A stretch of DNA of 64,000 nt, from the NCBI RefSeq assembly GCF_012972675.1, contig NZ_JABCRE010000002.1:1229001-1293000 (forward strand). The letters run 5' to 3'. This DNA is from Pontixanthobacter rizhaonensis (lineage in GTDB: Bacteria > Pseudomonadota > Alphaproteobacteria > Sphingomonadales > Sphingomonadaceae). This document shows positions 8,892-19,274 of this stretch, piece after piece; the first letter of the stretch is position 1; every line of letters starts with the position of its first letter. Position numbers and translations under genes: made by a program. The notes under the pieces are model-generated. The model was not told the DNA's origin and ran no database searches. It saw only the letters and a program-made list of their open reading frames with translations.

Positions 8892-9509
8892 TTACAGGCC
8901 GCGGCGACCGAAACCACCGCTTCTGTGTATGCCACCATGCTGATTGGACGCGGGTTCGGATGTCAAAGGCCGCGCAAGCATATCATTAATTTCGCGGACC
9001 AATTCTTCAAGTTCGTGGACAGAACCCACCAACGTCGCTCCGTTGCGCGGCCCGCTGGATCCCTCAACATATAACACTGTGCTGCCTCCGACATTGCGGA
9101 CATCCGTCGATGTCTGAGAGCCGGCATAAAACCGCTCAATCTCGGCAAACGTCATGCGGTGCTTAACCTTGAAGTCAGCCTCTGGCTTAACCGAACCCAA
9201 TCGCACTTCACGCTTATCGGGATCGACTTCTAATTGGGTGACAGACTTACGCGGGTACAACGCGCTCCAGCCAATCACAGCCCCGATCAAACCCAATCCG
9301 CTGCACAGTGCAATCCGCGCTAAGTCGGTACCGATACCGGTACTCTCCACCGGCATTTGCCAGAAAAACAGACCGCCTGCGATGAATGCCGTTCCGCCGA
9401 TTGCTGCAAACACCCTACCCAGCACACTAACATCAGGGTTTTCACGCACCAGAAGCTCGTCGCCTCTATTGGCCCGCAGTAATGTTCCGCCTTCTACAAA
9501 ATGGATCAT
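8892..9509 (-). CDS. Hypothetical membrane protein with two TM segments
   Basis: This 205-residue protein was not assigned to a family. A short N-terminal segment precedes two hydrophobic helices (VFAAIGGTAFIAGGLFFW; IALCSGLGLIGAVIGW). A ~130-residue soluble part follows with a strand-rich pattern (VTQLEVDPDKREVRLG... FAEIERFYAG) that resembles membrane-anchored PH-like domains. The tail is rich in Gly, Arg and His. The frame is open further upstream, but the ATG at 9509 follows a GGGGG ribosome-binding site and avoids overlap with korB. It lies 20 bp downstream of korB and may be co-transcribed with it. Confidence 0.6.
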   Translation of the reverse strand: MIHFVEGGTLLRANRGDELLVRENPDVSVLGRVFAAIGGTAFIAGGLFFWQMPVESTGIGTDLARIALCSGLGLIGAVIGWSALYPRKSVTQLEVDPDKREVRLGSVKPEADFKVKHRMTFAEIERFYAGSQTSTDVRNVGGSTVLYVEGSSGPRNGATLVGSVHELEELVREINDMLARPLTSEPASNQHGGIHRSGGFGRRGL

Positions 9510-9529
9510 CAAACCCCCTTGCCGGATTG

Positions 9530-10579
9530 TTAGTCGGTCGGGTGCCCCTCTGCCGCATCGACCGTCCACGTCTGCCCCTTGGCCAGCAATTTCGCCAGAT
9601 TGGCTTCCTTGCCAGCGGCTGATTTTGCCCGCTCTTCAACCACGGCAGCTTCAAATGTAGGCGCCGGATCATCGTAAATTACGCCCAGCGCCATCGGGAA
9701 TGGACCGAATGGCATTTCGATCAGCAAATGAGCAAGACTGCGATTGGTTGCATCGTGGACCAGAACGTCCGCTGCTTCCCAATCGCCATCGACAACATCG
9801 ACGACTTTCAGAGCTAGGTTTTCCCGATCCAAAGCAATGCCTTTGTCGAAGCCCGTTTTGGGATCGCCGAATAGCATCGGCTTATCATGTTCCAGCCATA
9901 GCTGACGGTCGCCTGCACCCTTGGGAGCGGCAAAATCCTCGAACACGTCTTTGTTATAAACGATACAGTTCTGGAAAATCTCAATAAATGCTGCACCTTG
10001 ATGGCCGTGGGCAGCTTTCAAAACATCGGGCAAATTCTTCGACACATCGAAGCCGCGACCGATAAAGCGGGCCCCCGCGCCCAGTGCGAAACTGCATGGG
10101 TTGGCCGGACGATCATAGGAGCCGATCGGGGTGGACGGGCTCTTGGTCCCTTCCCGGCTTGTTGGTGACGCTTGGCCTTTGGTCAGACCGTAAATCTCAT
10201 TATTGAACAGCATGATCTGCATATTCACATTGCGACGCAGCACATGCATCATGTGGTTGCCGCCGATGGATAGTCCATCGCCATCACCAGTAACCAGCCA
10301 TACATCCAAATCTGGATTGGCCAGCTTCACGCCGGTCGCAACGGCTGGCGCGCGGCCATGGATAGTGTGGAAGCCATAGCTTTCCATATAATAGGGGAAC
10401 CGGCTGGAGCAGCCGATGCCGCTGATAAACACTGTATTTTTCGGGTCACAGCCAAGCTGAGGCAGCGTACGCTGGACCGCCTTCAAGATAGCATAATCAC
10501 CACAACCAGGGCACCAACGGACTTCCTGATCGGTCTCCCAATCTTTGAGCGTGGTTTCAAACTTTACAGGTGCGTTCAT
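9530..10579 (-). CDS. korB: 2-oxoacid:ferredoxin oxidoreductase, beta subunit
   Basis: This is the thiamine-diphosphate subunit of a two-subunit 2-oxoacid:ferredoxin oxidoreductase, probably acting on 2-oxoglutarate to give succinyl-CoA and reduced ferredoxin. The TPP motif is GDGDGLSIGGNH (from about residue 98) with NNEIYGLTKGQ following. Candidate ligands for the single [4Fe-4S] cluster are Cys23 and Cys26 (WCPGCGDY), Cys57 (GIGCSSR) and Cys205 (FQNCIVYN). The 349-residue length is normal. Its start overlaps the korA stop by 4 nt (ATGA), indicating translational coupling. Substrate choice (2-oxoglutarate, pyruvate or branched chain) is inferred from family and not proven. Confidence 0.92.
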   Translation of the reverse strand: MNAPVKFETTLKDWETDQEVRWCPGCGDYAILKAVQRTLPQLGCDPKNTVFISGIGCSSRFPYYMESYGFHTIHGRAPAVATGVKLANPDLDVWLVTGDGDGLSIGGNHMMHVLRRNVNMQIMLFNNEIYGLTKGQASPTSREGTKSPSTPIGSYDRPANPCSFALGAGARFIGRGFDVSKNLPDVLKAAHGHQGAAFIEIFQNCIVYNKDVFEDFAAPKGAGDRQLWLEHDKPMLFGDPKTGFDKGIALDRENLALKVVDVVDGDWEAADVLVHDATNRSLAHLLIEMPFGPFPMALGVIYDDPAPTFEAAVVEERAKSAAGKEANLAKLLAKGQTWTVDAAEGHPTD

Positions 10580-12426
10580 GACAAAGCTCCTTCAATCGCG
10601 GATTCAAGCTCGGCGATTGTGAATGGCTGCCCGCTTGTTTTGGTCAACGGTTGTGCATTGACCAAGAACTGATCGCGTAAAACGGTTTTAAACTGGCCTG
10701 TATTCATCTCAGGCACCAATATTGTATCATAACCCTTCAGCAACTCTCCAAGGTTGCCCGGCAACGGCCAAATATGGCGAACATGGATGTGCGACACATC
10801 CAAACCCTTGGCGCGCGCATTGTGCACCGCTCGCTTGATCGGGCCAAAGGTGGACCCCCAGCCGACCAGAGCCAACTTGCCTGATGTCTCGCCCAGGGTC
10901 ACTTCCTGGTCAGGCACCTCGACACCCAGAACCTTATTAACCCGGGCATCGGTCATCGCCTGGTGGTTGTCTGGCGCATAATCGATGTGACCTGTATCGA
11001 CAGCTTTCTCAATCCCGCCGATCCGGTGCATCAAACCTTCAGTGCCCGGCTTGATCCAAGGACGCGCGCCCTTCCCATCCCGTTTATAGGGCAGCAATTG
11101 CTCGCCGTTCTTCTCTTCCAAAAACTTGGCGGGGAACGGTTCAAAAGTCTCCGGATCAGGCACTTTCCAAGGCTCCGCCGCGTTGGCGATGTAGCCATCT
11201 GTCAGCAGCATTACCGGCGTCATATATTGTGTCGCGATGCGGCATGCCTCGATCGCGCATTCAAATGCGTCGCCCGGTGCCGAACAGGATACAACCGGCA
11301 TCGGCGCATCACCGTTACGGCCATAAATCGCCTGATACAGATCGCTTTGCTCAGTCTTTGTCGGCAGGCCAGTTGATGGTCCGCCGCGCTGGCTGTTGAC
11401 GATTACCAGCGGAAGCTCAGTCATAATCGCGAGGCCCATCGCCTCACCCTTTAGCGCGATGCCGGGGCCTGAAGATGATGTCACGCCCAACTGCCCCGCA
11501 TAGGATGCGCCAATCGCAGCACAAATCGCGGCAATCTCATCCTCCGCTTGGAAAGTGGTCACGCCAAACTCTTTCAGCCGTGCCAAATGGTGCAAAATCG
11601 CGGAGGCTGGTGTGATAGGATAACCGCCGAAGAACATCGGCAGTTCTGCCAATTGCGCCCCTGCCACCAAACCGAGCGAGATAGCCTCCGCGCCAGTGAT
11701 GGTACGGTAAAGACCCGGCGCACTTTCCACCGCAGGCATTGACATTTGCTGGATCGGGCCAGCCAATTCTGCCGTTTCACCATAGGCATGGCCCGCATTG
11801 AGTGCCGCAATATTGGCATCTGCAATTTCCGGCTTGCTTTTGAATTTGGATTTCAACCAATCTTCAATCGGGGCTCGCTCCCGGTCGAACATCCACAGGG
11901 CTAGACCTAGCGTCCACATATTCTTGGAACGCAGGGCATCTTTGTTACCCAGTCCAAACGGCTTCACTGCTTCAATCGTCAGTGCAGAAATATCGAATGC
12001 GAGCACATCCCACTTCGCCAGAGTATCATCTTCCAGCGGACTGACATCATACTTTGCTTTGTCGAGGTTCCGCTTGGAAAACTCACCTGTGTCGATAATG
12101 ACCAAACCGCCAGGCTTGAGCGATGGCAAATTCACTTTTAGCGCCGCCGGGTTCATCGCAACCAGTACGTCTGGCGCATCACCCGCCGTGTTAATCTCGC
12201 GGCTGCCGAAGTTGATCTGGAACGCTGACACACCGAATAAAGTGCCCTGCGGTGCGCGGATCTCTGCCGGGAAATCGGGAAAAGTCGCCAGATCATTGCC
12301 GGCAAGCGCGGTGGAAAGCGTAAATTGACCGCCGGTCAGCTGCATTCCATCGCCAGAGTCACCAGCAAAACGCACCACAACTGCATCAGGGGTTTCAGTC
12401 AAAGTATCTTTGGCCAAGGTAGCCAT
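10576..12426 (-). CDS. korA: 2-oxoacid:ferredoxin oxidoreductase, alpha subunit (gamma-alpha fusion)
   Basis: This 616-residue subunit combines an N-terminal gamma domain (about residues 18-190, starting VVRFAGDSGDGMQLTGGQ) with the pyrimidine-binding alpha domain (about 235 onward). The latter includes FFGGYPITPASAILHHLA and TTFQAEDEIAAICAAIGASYAG followed by VTSSSGPGIALKGEAMG. This fused layout is typical of aerobic two-subunit KORs. The ATG at 12426 is preferred because an AAGGA ribosome-binding site sits about 6 nt upstream. The in-frame TTG one codon earlier would be too close. It is transcribed away from rppH, sharing a ~170-bp divergent promoter region. Confidence 0.93.
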   Translation of the reverse strand: MATLAKDTLTETPDAVVVRFAGDSGDGMQLTGGQFTLSTALAGNDLATFPDFPAEIRAPQGTLFGVSAFQINFGSREINTAGDAPDVLVAMNPAALKVNLPSLKPGGLVIIDTGEFSKRNLDKAKYDVSPLEDDTLAKWDVLAFDISALTIEAVKPFGLGNKDALRSKNMWTLGLALWMFDRERAPIEDWLKSKFKSKPEIADANIAALNAGHAYGETAELAGPIQQMSMPAVESAPGLYRTITGAEAISLGLVAGAQLAELPMFFGGYPITPASAILHHLARLKEFGVTTFQAEDEIAAICAAIGASYAGQLGVTSSSGPGIALKGEAMGLAIMTELPLVIVNSQRGGPSTGLPTKTEQSDLYQAIYGRNGDAPMPVVSCSAPGDAFECAIEACRIATQYMTPVMLLTDGYIANAAEPWKVPDPETFEPFPAKFLEEKNGEQLLPYKRDGKGARPWIKPGTEGLMHRIGGIEKAVDTGHIDYAPDNHQAMTDARVNKVLGVEVPDQEVTLGETSGKLALVGWGSTFGPIKRAVHNARAKGLDVSHIHVRHIWPLPGNLGELLKGYDTILVPEMNTGQFKTVLRDQFLVNAQPLTKTSGQPFTIAELESAIEGALS

Positions 12427-12586
12427 CAAAATTCCTTCTCGTGCGCCGTCAACTCAGCGCTTCATTACTATACACTGGCACCTATGCACCGCGCACAAAT
12501 GTCGCAATGAAGTTTTTCTCCTAGAATGGCAAAAAGTCGAGTGGAAAAAAGCGGGAACCCTGTCTAACCCACCTCACGTCCCAATC

Positions 12587-12592
12587 GGAGAG
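12587..12592 (+). promoter_or_regulatory. Shine-Dalgarno that sets a TTG start for rppH
   Basis: GGAGAG is placed 6 nt before the TTG at 12599. No in-frame ATG exists between the upstream part of the frame and the Nudix domain, so this site decides the start. Confidence 0.75.
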
Positions 12593-12598
12593 ATTATT

Positions 12599-13114
12599 TT
12601 GCCAGACGATACAGCCCATTCTGCCCCCCTCCCGACAGCATACCGATCCTGCGTCGGCGTGATGTTGGTGAACTCCGACGGGAAAGTCTTTGTCGGCAAG
12701 CGCATTGATAGCCGTGAGACCATGGGCACAGAAGATATGTGGTGGCAGATGCCCCAAGGCGGGGTTGATCCGGGCGAAGACCTGGAAGCCGCAGCCTTTC
12801 GTGAATTGGCCGAAGAAACCGGCGTTGTGGCGGCAAACGCTGTTATTATTGGGCGAACCTCCGAACCTATCCGGTATGATTTGCCTGAGGAACTGCTCGG
12901 CAAATTATGGAAGGGCAAATATCGCGGGCAGGAACAAGTCTGGTTTCTAATGCGCTTCTCCGGAGATGATGCAGATGTCGACCTGAACGCGCATGATCCC
13001 GCAGAATTTGACGCATGGCAATGGGTCGATCCCGAACAGCTGCCAGACCTGATCGTACCTTTTAAGAAGAACGTCTACCGCTCTGTTTTGGCAGAGTTTC
13101 GGGAACTGGTTTGA
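12599..13114 (+). CDS. rppH: RNA pyrophosphohydrolase (Nudix family)
   Basis: RppH removes pyrophosphate from the 5' triphosphate end of mRNAs and so starts their decay. The 171-residue product has the Nudix box GGVDPGEDLEAAAFRELAEETG (metal-binding EExxE region), preceded by the RppH-type YRSCVGVMLVNSDGKVFVGKR and followed by WKGKYRGQEQVWF, a feature of RppH rather than of MutT. The TTG start at 12599 is chosen from the GGAGAG site upstream. Longer readings of the frame run into the korA promoter region and lack family similarity. Confidence 0.93.
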   Translation: MPDDTAHSAPLPTAYRSCVGVMLVNSDGKVFVGKRIDSRETMGTEDMWWQMPQGGVDPGEDLEAAAFRELAEETGVVAANAVIIGRTSEPIRYDLPEELLGKLWKGKYRGQEQVWFLMRFSGDDADVDLNAHDPAEFDAWQWVDPEQLPDLIVPFKKNVYRSVLAEFRELV

Positions 13115-13193
13115 TGTGGTGGATCTAGGGTTTCGGGTACCCTGTAATACGGCCAAGCCGCAGCCGCTCAGCCGATAACAGCCACAGATATTC

Positions 13194-13697
13194 TCAATTC
13201 TGTGTTACTTGCGCGTTGGGCAAGACTGCCTCCGCACGCAAAACGGGTTGCTCCGGCCCCTGCCGGATCGCCATTGCTAAACGCCGTGTTTCAGTGCAGC
13301 CACTGCCGCAGATTGACTGTAGTTTGCTCAAGTTGACGCGCGCTTTTTCGACCGCGCCCTTTTCCACCAAGGCCGCTCCTTCGCCCGAGATAGCGGCCAA
13401 ATTGCCCGGATCACGCTTGAGTGCCTCACGGTAATAGCGGATTGCTTTTCCTTGCAGACCTTCACGGCGGGCTGCTTCTGCAAGATGTAGGAAGACAGGC
13501 GTATAGGCCGGATCCACGGCCAATGCCGCTTCAAATGCATCAATCGCTTTCTGGGGCTGGCCGGAATTCAGCGCCGACTTACCTTCCGCAATCAGCATCG
13601 ACGCCCGCATATTCGGTTCCGGATCGCGTGCCTGACCAACGCTTGCGGTCATCGCAAGGGCAAGGGAAAGAGCGGCAGCGGCAGGTCCAAAACGCAT
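13194..13697 (-). CDS. Secreted TPR-repeat protein
   Basis: This 167-residue exported protein has an N-terminal signal peptide (hydrophobic LSLALAMTASVGQA, cleavage probably after QA). Two to three tetratricopeptide repeats follow: ALNSGQPQKAIDAFEAALAVDP, LAEAARREGLQGKAIRYYREALKRDP and AALVEKGAVEKARVNLSKL. The C-terminal CGSGCTETRR may form a disulfide. The ATG at 13697 follows GGAG at 7 nt and gives the signal peptide; the frame is open further upstream without a better start. It lies ~60 bp after rsmB on the same strand. Binding partners are unknown; a periplasmic scaffolding role is inferred. Confidence 0.8.
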   Translation of the reverse strand: MRFGPAAAALSLALAMTASVGQARDPEPNMRASMLIAEGKSALNSGQPQKAIDAFEAALAVDPAYTPVFLHLAEAARREGLQGKAIRYYREALKRDPGNLAAISGEGAALVEKGAVEKARVNLSKLQSICGSGCTETRRLAMAIRQGPEQPVLRAEAVLPNAQVTQN

Positions 13698-13756
13698 GAT
13701 TAACTCCAGAAAGGCAGATTTCTCAGATGTGTGCGACTCTGCCATGACTTAGAGAG

Positions 13757-14950
13757 TTAACATGGGGAAGTGAGCTGCGCGATGAAAAATCCATCCGTAC
13801 CGTCATGGAACGGTGTGAGCCGCGTTCCTTGCGCCCCTTCAACGCCGTGGGGGCGGCCAATCGGCAGATCAAGCGGAGTGGCCGTCCAATCTTTATGCCC
13901 CATCAAAAACGCGGCAATACGGTCGGAACCTTCTTCGTTCAGTAACGAACACGTCACGTAGATAATCCGGCCACCCGGTTTCACCAGCTGGGCTGCCATG
14001 CGAATTAGGTTGGCTTGTGTTTCAGCAAACTTCAGAAGCTCAGCCTTGTCCAAGCGCCAACGCGCTTCTGGATTGCGGCGCCACGTGCCGGTGCCTGAAC
14101 ATGGTGCGTCGACCAAAACGGCATCTGCTTTGCCGCGAAATTCATTAAGGGCGACCAGTTCTTTGCCATGATCCAGCAAGACCCGTTCGATCATGCTCGC
14201 TCCAGCTTTTTCTGCACGGGGCCGCAAACGCGATAGGCGGCTCCGATCAGTATCACTGGCAATTAGGGTGCCGCGATTTTCCATTGCTGCGGCGAGCGAC
14301 AGTGTTTTGCCACCGGCACCCGCGCACATATCAATGATCGTCTCGCCAGGTTGTGCTTTAACCGCCCGGCATGCCCACTGGCTGCCGTGATCCTGAACTT
14401 CGATCTGGCCATTTTGAAAGGCTGGCCATTGTTCGACTTGAGTTCCCGAGGGGTACCGCAAACCGTTATCCGCCAACAGTTCTTCGCCCGCCGCTGGCAG
14501 TTCCAAATTGTCCCGCGACGCTTTGAGCGCGTTGACCCGCAAATCCAGCGGAGCGCGTTCTAGCAAGGCCTCGGCTTCATTCCCGGAAATCCAAGACTTC
14601 CCCAAATGCCGCACAACCCAGGGCGCTGCTACACCCCCGACAGCAGCAGCTTCATTTTTACCAATTGCGGGCGGCCCATAGTTTGAACCGTCGAAGAGAT
14701 CCGCCAGTTCCGGCTGCACTTCAACCAACCGCAGCATCGCCGCGCGGCCACTGTTTGGTATTGGCCCGCACGCGCGGATCGCACCGTAAATCAGCTCGCG
14801 AATAGCCCGGCGATCTTTAGAACCCGCATAGCGGTTGGCACGGGCCCATTCAGACACAACACGGTCTGCCGGTGCGCCTCTGCTACGGGCTTTCTCGATA
14901 ATAGTATCCAGTATGCCAATGGCGGATTGAACTCTGGCTGCGGGGGTCAT
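13757..14950 (-). CDS. rsmB: 16S rRNA m5C967-type methyltransferase (RsmB/NOL1/NOP2/Sun family)
   Basis: This 397-residue enzyme methylates a cytosine of 16S rRNA with SAM. The N-terminal NusB-like helical domain (about residues 1-130) is fused to a Rossmann methyltransferase. Motif I is IIDMCAGAGGKTLSL. The motif IV cysteine is in DAPCSGTGTWRRNPEARW, and the motif VI catalytic cysteine is in YVTCSLLNEEGSDRI. The start ATG overlaps the stop of the upstream 85-residue gene (ATGA at 14947-14950). The run guaB-orf-rsmB-TPR is probably one operon. Confidence 0.92.
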   Translation of the reverse strand: MTPAARVQSAIGILDTIIEKARSRGAPADRVVSEWARANRYAGSKDRRAIRELIYGAIRACGPIPNSGRAAMLRLVEVQPELADLFDGSNYGPPAIGKNEAAAVGGVAAPWVVRHLGKSWISGNEAEALLERAPLDLRVNALKASRDNLELPAAGEELLADNGLRYPSGTQVEQWPAFQNGQIEVQDHGSQWACRAVKAQPGETIIDMCAGAGGKTLSLAAAMENRGTLIASDTDRSRLSRLRPRAEKAGASMIERVLLDHGKELVALNEFRGKADAVLVDAPCSGTGTWRRNPEARWRLDKAELLKFAETQANLIRMAAQLVKPGGRIIYVTCSLLNEEGSDRIAAFLMGHKDWTATPLDLPIGRPHGVEGAQGTRLTPFHDGTDGFFIAQLTSPC

Positions 14951-15204
14951 TTTTGGTTCTCAAATTCGTTCTTGAGTGCAGCCTCGAACTCTTCGCGGCC
15001 AGGGATAGTCATGCAGCGGAATTCATAACGGGCACCGCTTTGCCCCTGCGCAGCCGCGTTCATTTTGGCGACCATCTTCGTGCCAGCCAGTTCGCAGTCT
15101 TCAACACTTGTGAACACAATTTCTGGACGCTGTAAATCGATCTCACCCGGTTTGTCTGGATGCCACCCAAGAATGAACAGCATAACTGGGATAATTTCGA
15201 TCAT
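14947..15204 (-). CDS. Small hypothetical protein between guaB and rsmB
   Basis: This 85-residue protein is not recognised. It begins with a short hydrophobic stretch (IIPVMLFILGW) that could be an uncleaved membrane anchor or weak signal. A soluble part follows with two cysteines (EDCELAG; FRCMTIP) spaced as in a possible disulfide. It starts 9 nt after the guaB stop and overlaps the rsmB start by 4 nt, so it is very probably translated as part of that operon. Confidence 0.7.
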   Translation of the reverse strand: MIEIIPVMLFILGWHPDKPGEIDLQRPEIVFTSVEDCELAGTKMVAKMNAAAQGQSGARYEFRCMTIPGREEFEAALKNEFENQK

Positions 15205-15213
15205 ATCATGTCC

Positions 15214-16773
<1,560 letters not shown>

Positions 16774-16881
16774 TCACGGAAGGAATCGCACCATTGGCAA
16801 CAGTGCAGGCCCCTTTACCGACGAATTGCAGCAGTCGCTAGAGGGTGTGGCCAATTATCCTCTTTCGGTTGTGAAAGCGCC

Positions 16882-18372
16882 CTAAGGCCTGACGGGCGGA
16901 TGCGAAGCCGTGCTGCCAAAATGCCGGACAAGCTCCAGATGCAGCAACATGTCTTCTGCCGCACCGCCCAGCTCGATCTCATCCATTTCATCGGAAGGCT
17001 TGTGGTAACGATCCTTGGTATAATCCCGCAATGGATCCGGACTTGCGAAGGCGCTCGACACCATCAGTGTCGGGACATCCGCTTGCAGCAAGGCCCAGCC
17101 GTCTTGACGTTTTACGAATTGTTTGGCGAATTGAGAATTACCAAGCCCGCGCCCCATTTGTGCAGCGATCAACTTCACTTCATCATCAAGCGGCGTCAGC
17201 CCCTCCCCCACAATGGCGACGGGCGAGCCTCGTTTCGCAATACCCACGGCATCCAGATTGAAGGCCGCCACAACAGTGTCCAACGGAATGGGCGGATCAC
17301 GGGTAAAAGCACGGGCGCCCAGCAAGCCCCATTCTTCCGCCGTAGTACCCAGAAAATAAACATCCCGGTCCAATCGGGGGCCCTTGCCTAACTGTTCTGC
17401 AATTTCAGTCAGCATCGACAATCCGCTGGCATTATCGACTGCGCCGTTGCAAATTTGATCACCCGTCGCCTCGTCACCGCAGCGCCCGAAATGGTCCCAA
17501 TGGGCCAGCAGCAGAACAGCCCCGCTATCAGGCTTTTTCCCAGGCAACTTCGCGATCAGATTATGCGTGCGAACCGTACCCGGTATTGATCGGGCTTCTA
17601 AACTCGCCGTTTCATCCAATGGATGTGGCCGGAAACCGGGCATTTTTGCCGTGTCGAGCAAGGCATTGAGCCGTGCAAGCCCCAGCATTGAAGCCGCGCC
17701 ATCCAGCGACATAACGCCGTCTAACACGGATCCTGCAGACTCTTCTGCCAAGCGGTAAGCGCCATTCTTTCTAATATGGACAAGCTCGGCGAACGCCGCC
17801 TCGTCAGAGATGATTGCCAATACCCCCGCAGCGCCGTTTTCCAGCAAGGCATCACGCTGGTCATTGCGATCGTTATGATCCCAAATCATCACAGCAATAC
17901 GGCCAGCCAGTTCAGCGCGGTCCAAACTCGCCCCAAGTTTGCCGACAAAGACCATTGGGGCATCATCAACCAATGCTCGGCTTCCCGAAGTGAACAGTTT
18001 AACCTGCGTTTCCGGGATGGTGATGGATTGGCCATCGCGCATGATCCGCACAGATTGTGATTGCGGAGTCATCAGCGATAATTCTACCGGTGCGAACCAA
18101 GGGTGCGCAGGATCGTTAGTAGCGGACTGCAATCCCGCAGCCTGCCATACGTCCGCCAAATACCGCAGCGTTTTGCGTTCGCCCTCGCTACCGGGCCGGC
18201 GGCCTTCAAACTCGTCGCTTGCGAGCACTGCGATATGCGCGCTTAACCGGCTCTCAATTCTGTCGAGATTATTCGCATCTGCCCGGGACAGACCGTCTGA
18301 ACCGGCACAGCTACCAAGCCCGATCAGCGCGCACAGGCAAACCGCCAGTCTAATGCCAGTTTTCACAGTCAC
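16882..18372 (-). CDS. M28-family zinc peptidase lipoprotein
   Basis: This 496-residue lipoprotein has a signal peptide ending in GLGSC, so it is lipid-anchored outside the cytoplasm. A PA-type insertion lies in the middle (about residues 125-215). The M28 aminopeptidase core shows LLLAHWDHFGRC (first zinc His and neighbouring Asp), CNGAVDNASGLSML (bridging Asp), FLGTTAEEWGLLGA (catalytic Glu pair) and FNLDAVG. The last His is in DRYHKPSDEMD. These are the residues of the two-zinc site, so it is predicted to be active on peptides or amino-acyl substrates. It lies 19 bp after the SDR gene on the same strand. Confidence 0.9.
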   Translation of the reverse strand: MTVKTGIRLAVCLCALIGLGSCAGSDGLSRADANNLDRIESRLSAHIAVLASDEFEGRRPGSEGERKTLRYLADVWQAAGLQSATNDPAHPWFAPVELSLMTPQSQSVRIMRDGQSITIPETQVKLFTSGSRALVDDAPMVFVGKLGASLDRAELAGRIAVMIWDHNDRNDQRDALLENGAAGVLAIISDEAAFAELVHIRKNGAYRLAEESAGSVLDGVMSLDGAASMLGLARLNALLDTAKMPGFRPHPLDETASLEARSIPGTVRTHNLIAKLPGKKPDSGAVLLLAHWDHFGRCGDEATGDQICNGAVDNASGLSMLTEIAEQLGKGPRLDRDVYFLGTTAEEWGLLGARAFTRDPPIPLDTVVAAFNLDAVGIAKRGSPVAIVGEGLTPLDDEVKLIAAQMGRGLGNSQFAKQFVKRQDGWALLQADVPTLMVSSAFASPDPLRDYTKDRYHKPSDEMDEIELGGAAEDMLLHLELVRHFGSTASHPPVRP

Positions 18373-18391
18373 ACGCCCCTGTTATGCCGCG

Positions 18392-19159
18392 TTACTCGGC
18401 GGTCCAACCGCCATCAATGCTCCAATTAGCACCGGTGACGTTGCCCGCCTCTTCGCGGCACAAGAACACTGCCAGAGCACCTATTTCCGCTGGCTGAACG
18501 AACTTCTTGGTGGGCTGCTTTGCAAGCAAGACATCATTGATGACTTCATCACGGGTCAGATCACGCGCCGCCATCGTGTCTGGAATTTGCCCCTCGATCA
18601 GCGGGGTCCAGACATATCCAGGACTGATACAGTTTGCTGTGACACCGGTTTGCGCCAATTCCAGAGCCACCGTTTTAGTGAACCCGTCAATCCCATGCTT
18701 TGATGCATTATAGGCGCTCTTGAATGGAGAAGCCGTTTTTGAATGGGCGCTCGCGGTGTTGATAATCCGCCCCCAGCCTTTTTCCTTCATGGCTGGCACG
18801 GCCAGACGGGTCGTATGAAACACCGCCGTGAGGTTCAGCGCGATAATGGCGTGCCACTTATCGACCGGAAATTCGTCCACCGGTGAAACATGCTGCATTC
18901 CGGCGTTATTGACCAGAATATCAACCGGGCCAGCCTGGTCCATCAATGCTTCGCAGCCCTCTTGGCTCATCAGGTCAGCGGCAACATGGCGCGCGCCCAT
19001 CTCTTCACACAAGGACGCAATCAACGCCTCATCACCAAACCCGCTCAGAACCACCTCTGCGCCCTCTTCAGCCATAGCGCGCGCAACCGCCAGTCCGATG
19101 CCGGAGGTGGAGCCGGTTACAAGCGCCCGCTTGCCAGACAGTGTGGCGGATGATGGCAT
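18392..19159 (-). CDS. 3-hydroxybutyrate dehydrogenase-like SDR
   Basis: This 255-residue SDR resembles D-3-hydroxybutyrate dehydrogenase, which interconverts 3-hydroxybutyrate and acetoacetate with NAD+. It has TGSTSGIGLAVA (cofactor loop), NNAGMQHVSPVDEFP (the GMQHV wording is typical of BdhA), NTASAHSKTASPFKSAYNASKHG (catalytic Ser, Tyr and Lys) and SPGYVWTPLIEGQIPD. The ATG at 19159 has GGAG 7 nt upstream. The longer frame to 19222 would intrude on the divergent gene's promoter. A role in polyhydroxybutyrate turnover fits the phaC and phaZ genes 32 kb away, but the genes are not linked. Confidence 0.85.
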   Translation of the reverse strand: MPSSATLSGKRALVTGSTSGIGLAVARAMAEEGAEVVLSGFGDEALIASLCEEMGARHVAADLMSQEGCEALMDQAGPVDILVNNAGMQHVSPVDEFPVDKWHAIIALNLTAVFHTTRLAVPAMKEKGWGRIINTASAHSKTASPFKSAYNASKHGIDGFTKTVALELAQTGVTANCISPGYVWTPLIEGQIPDTMAARDLTRDEVINDVLLAKQPTKKFVQPAEIGALAVFLCREEAGNVTGANWSIDGGWTAE

Positions 19160-19274
19160 TGGGGTCTCCTGAGAAGAATTTACGCAGCAACCTTTGCGCA
19201 ACCGGATATTTGCGGGCATCATAGCCGCTGTCCAGAATTATATGCGGCATGGCGACTGCAGAGGGGGGAGTTTT

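Noticed and set aside
13115-13193. GGGTACCC palindrome between rppH and the TPR gene
   Set aside because: An 8-bp self-complementary site with no loop or U-run is not enough to call a terminator.
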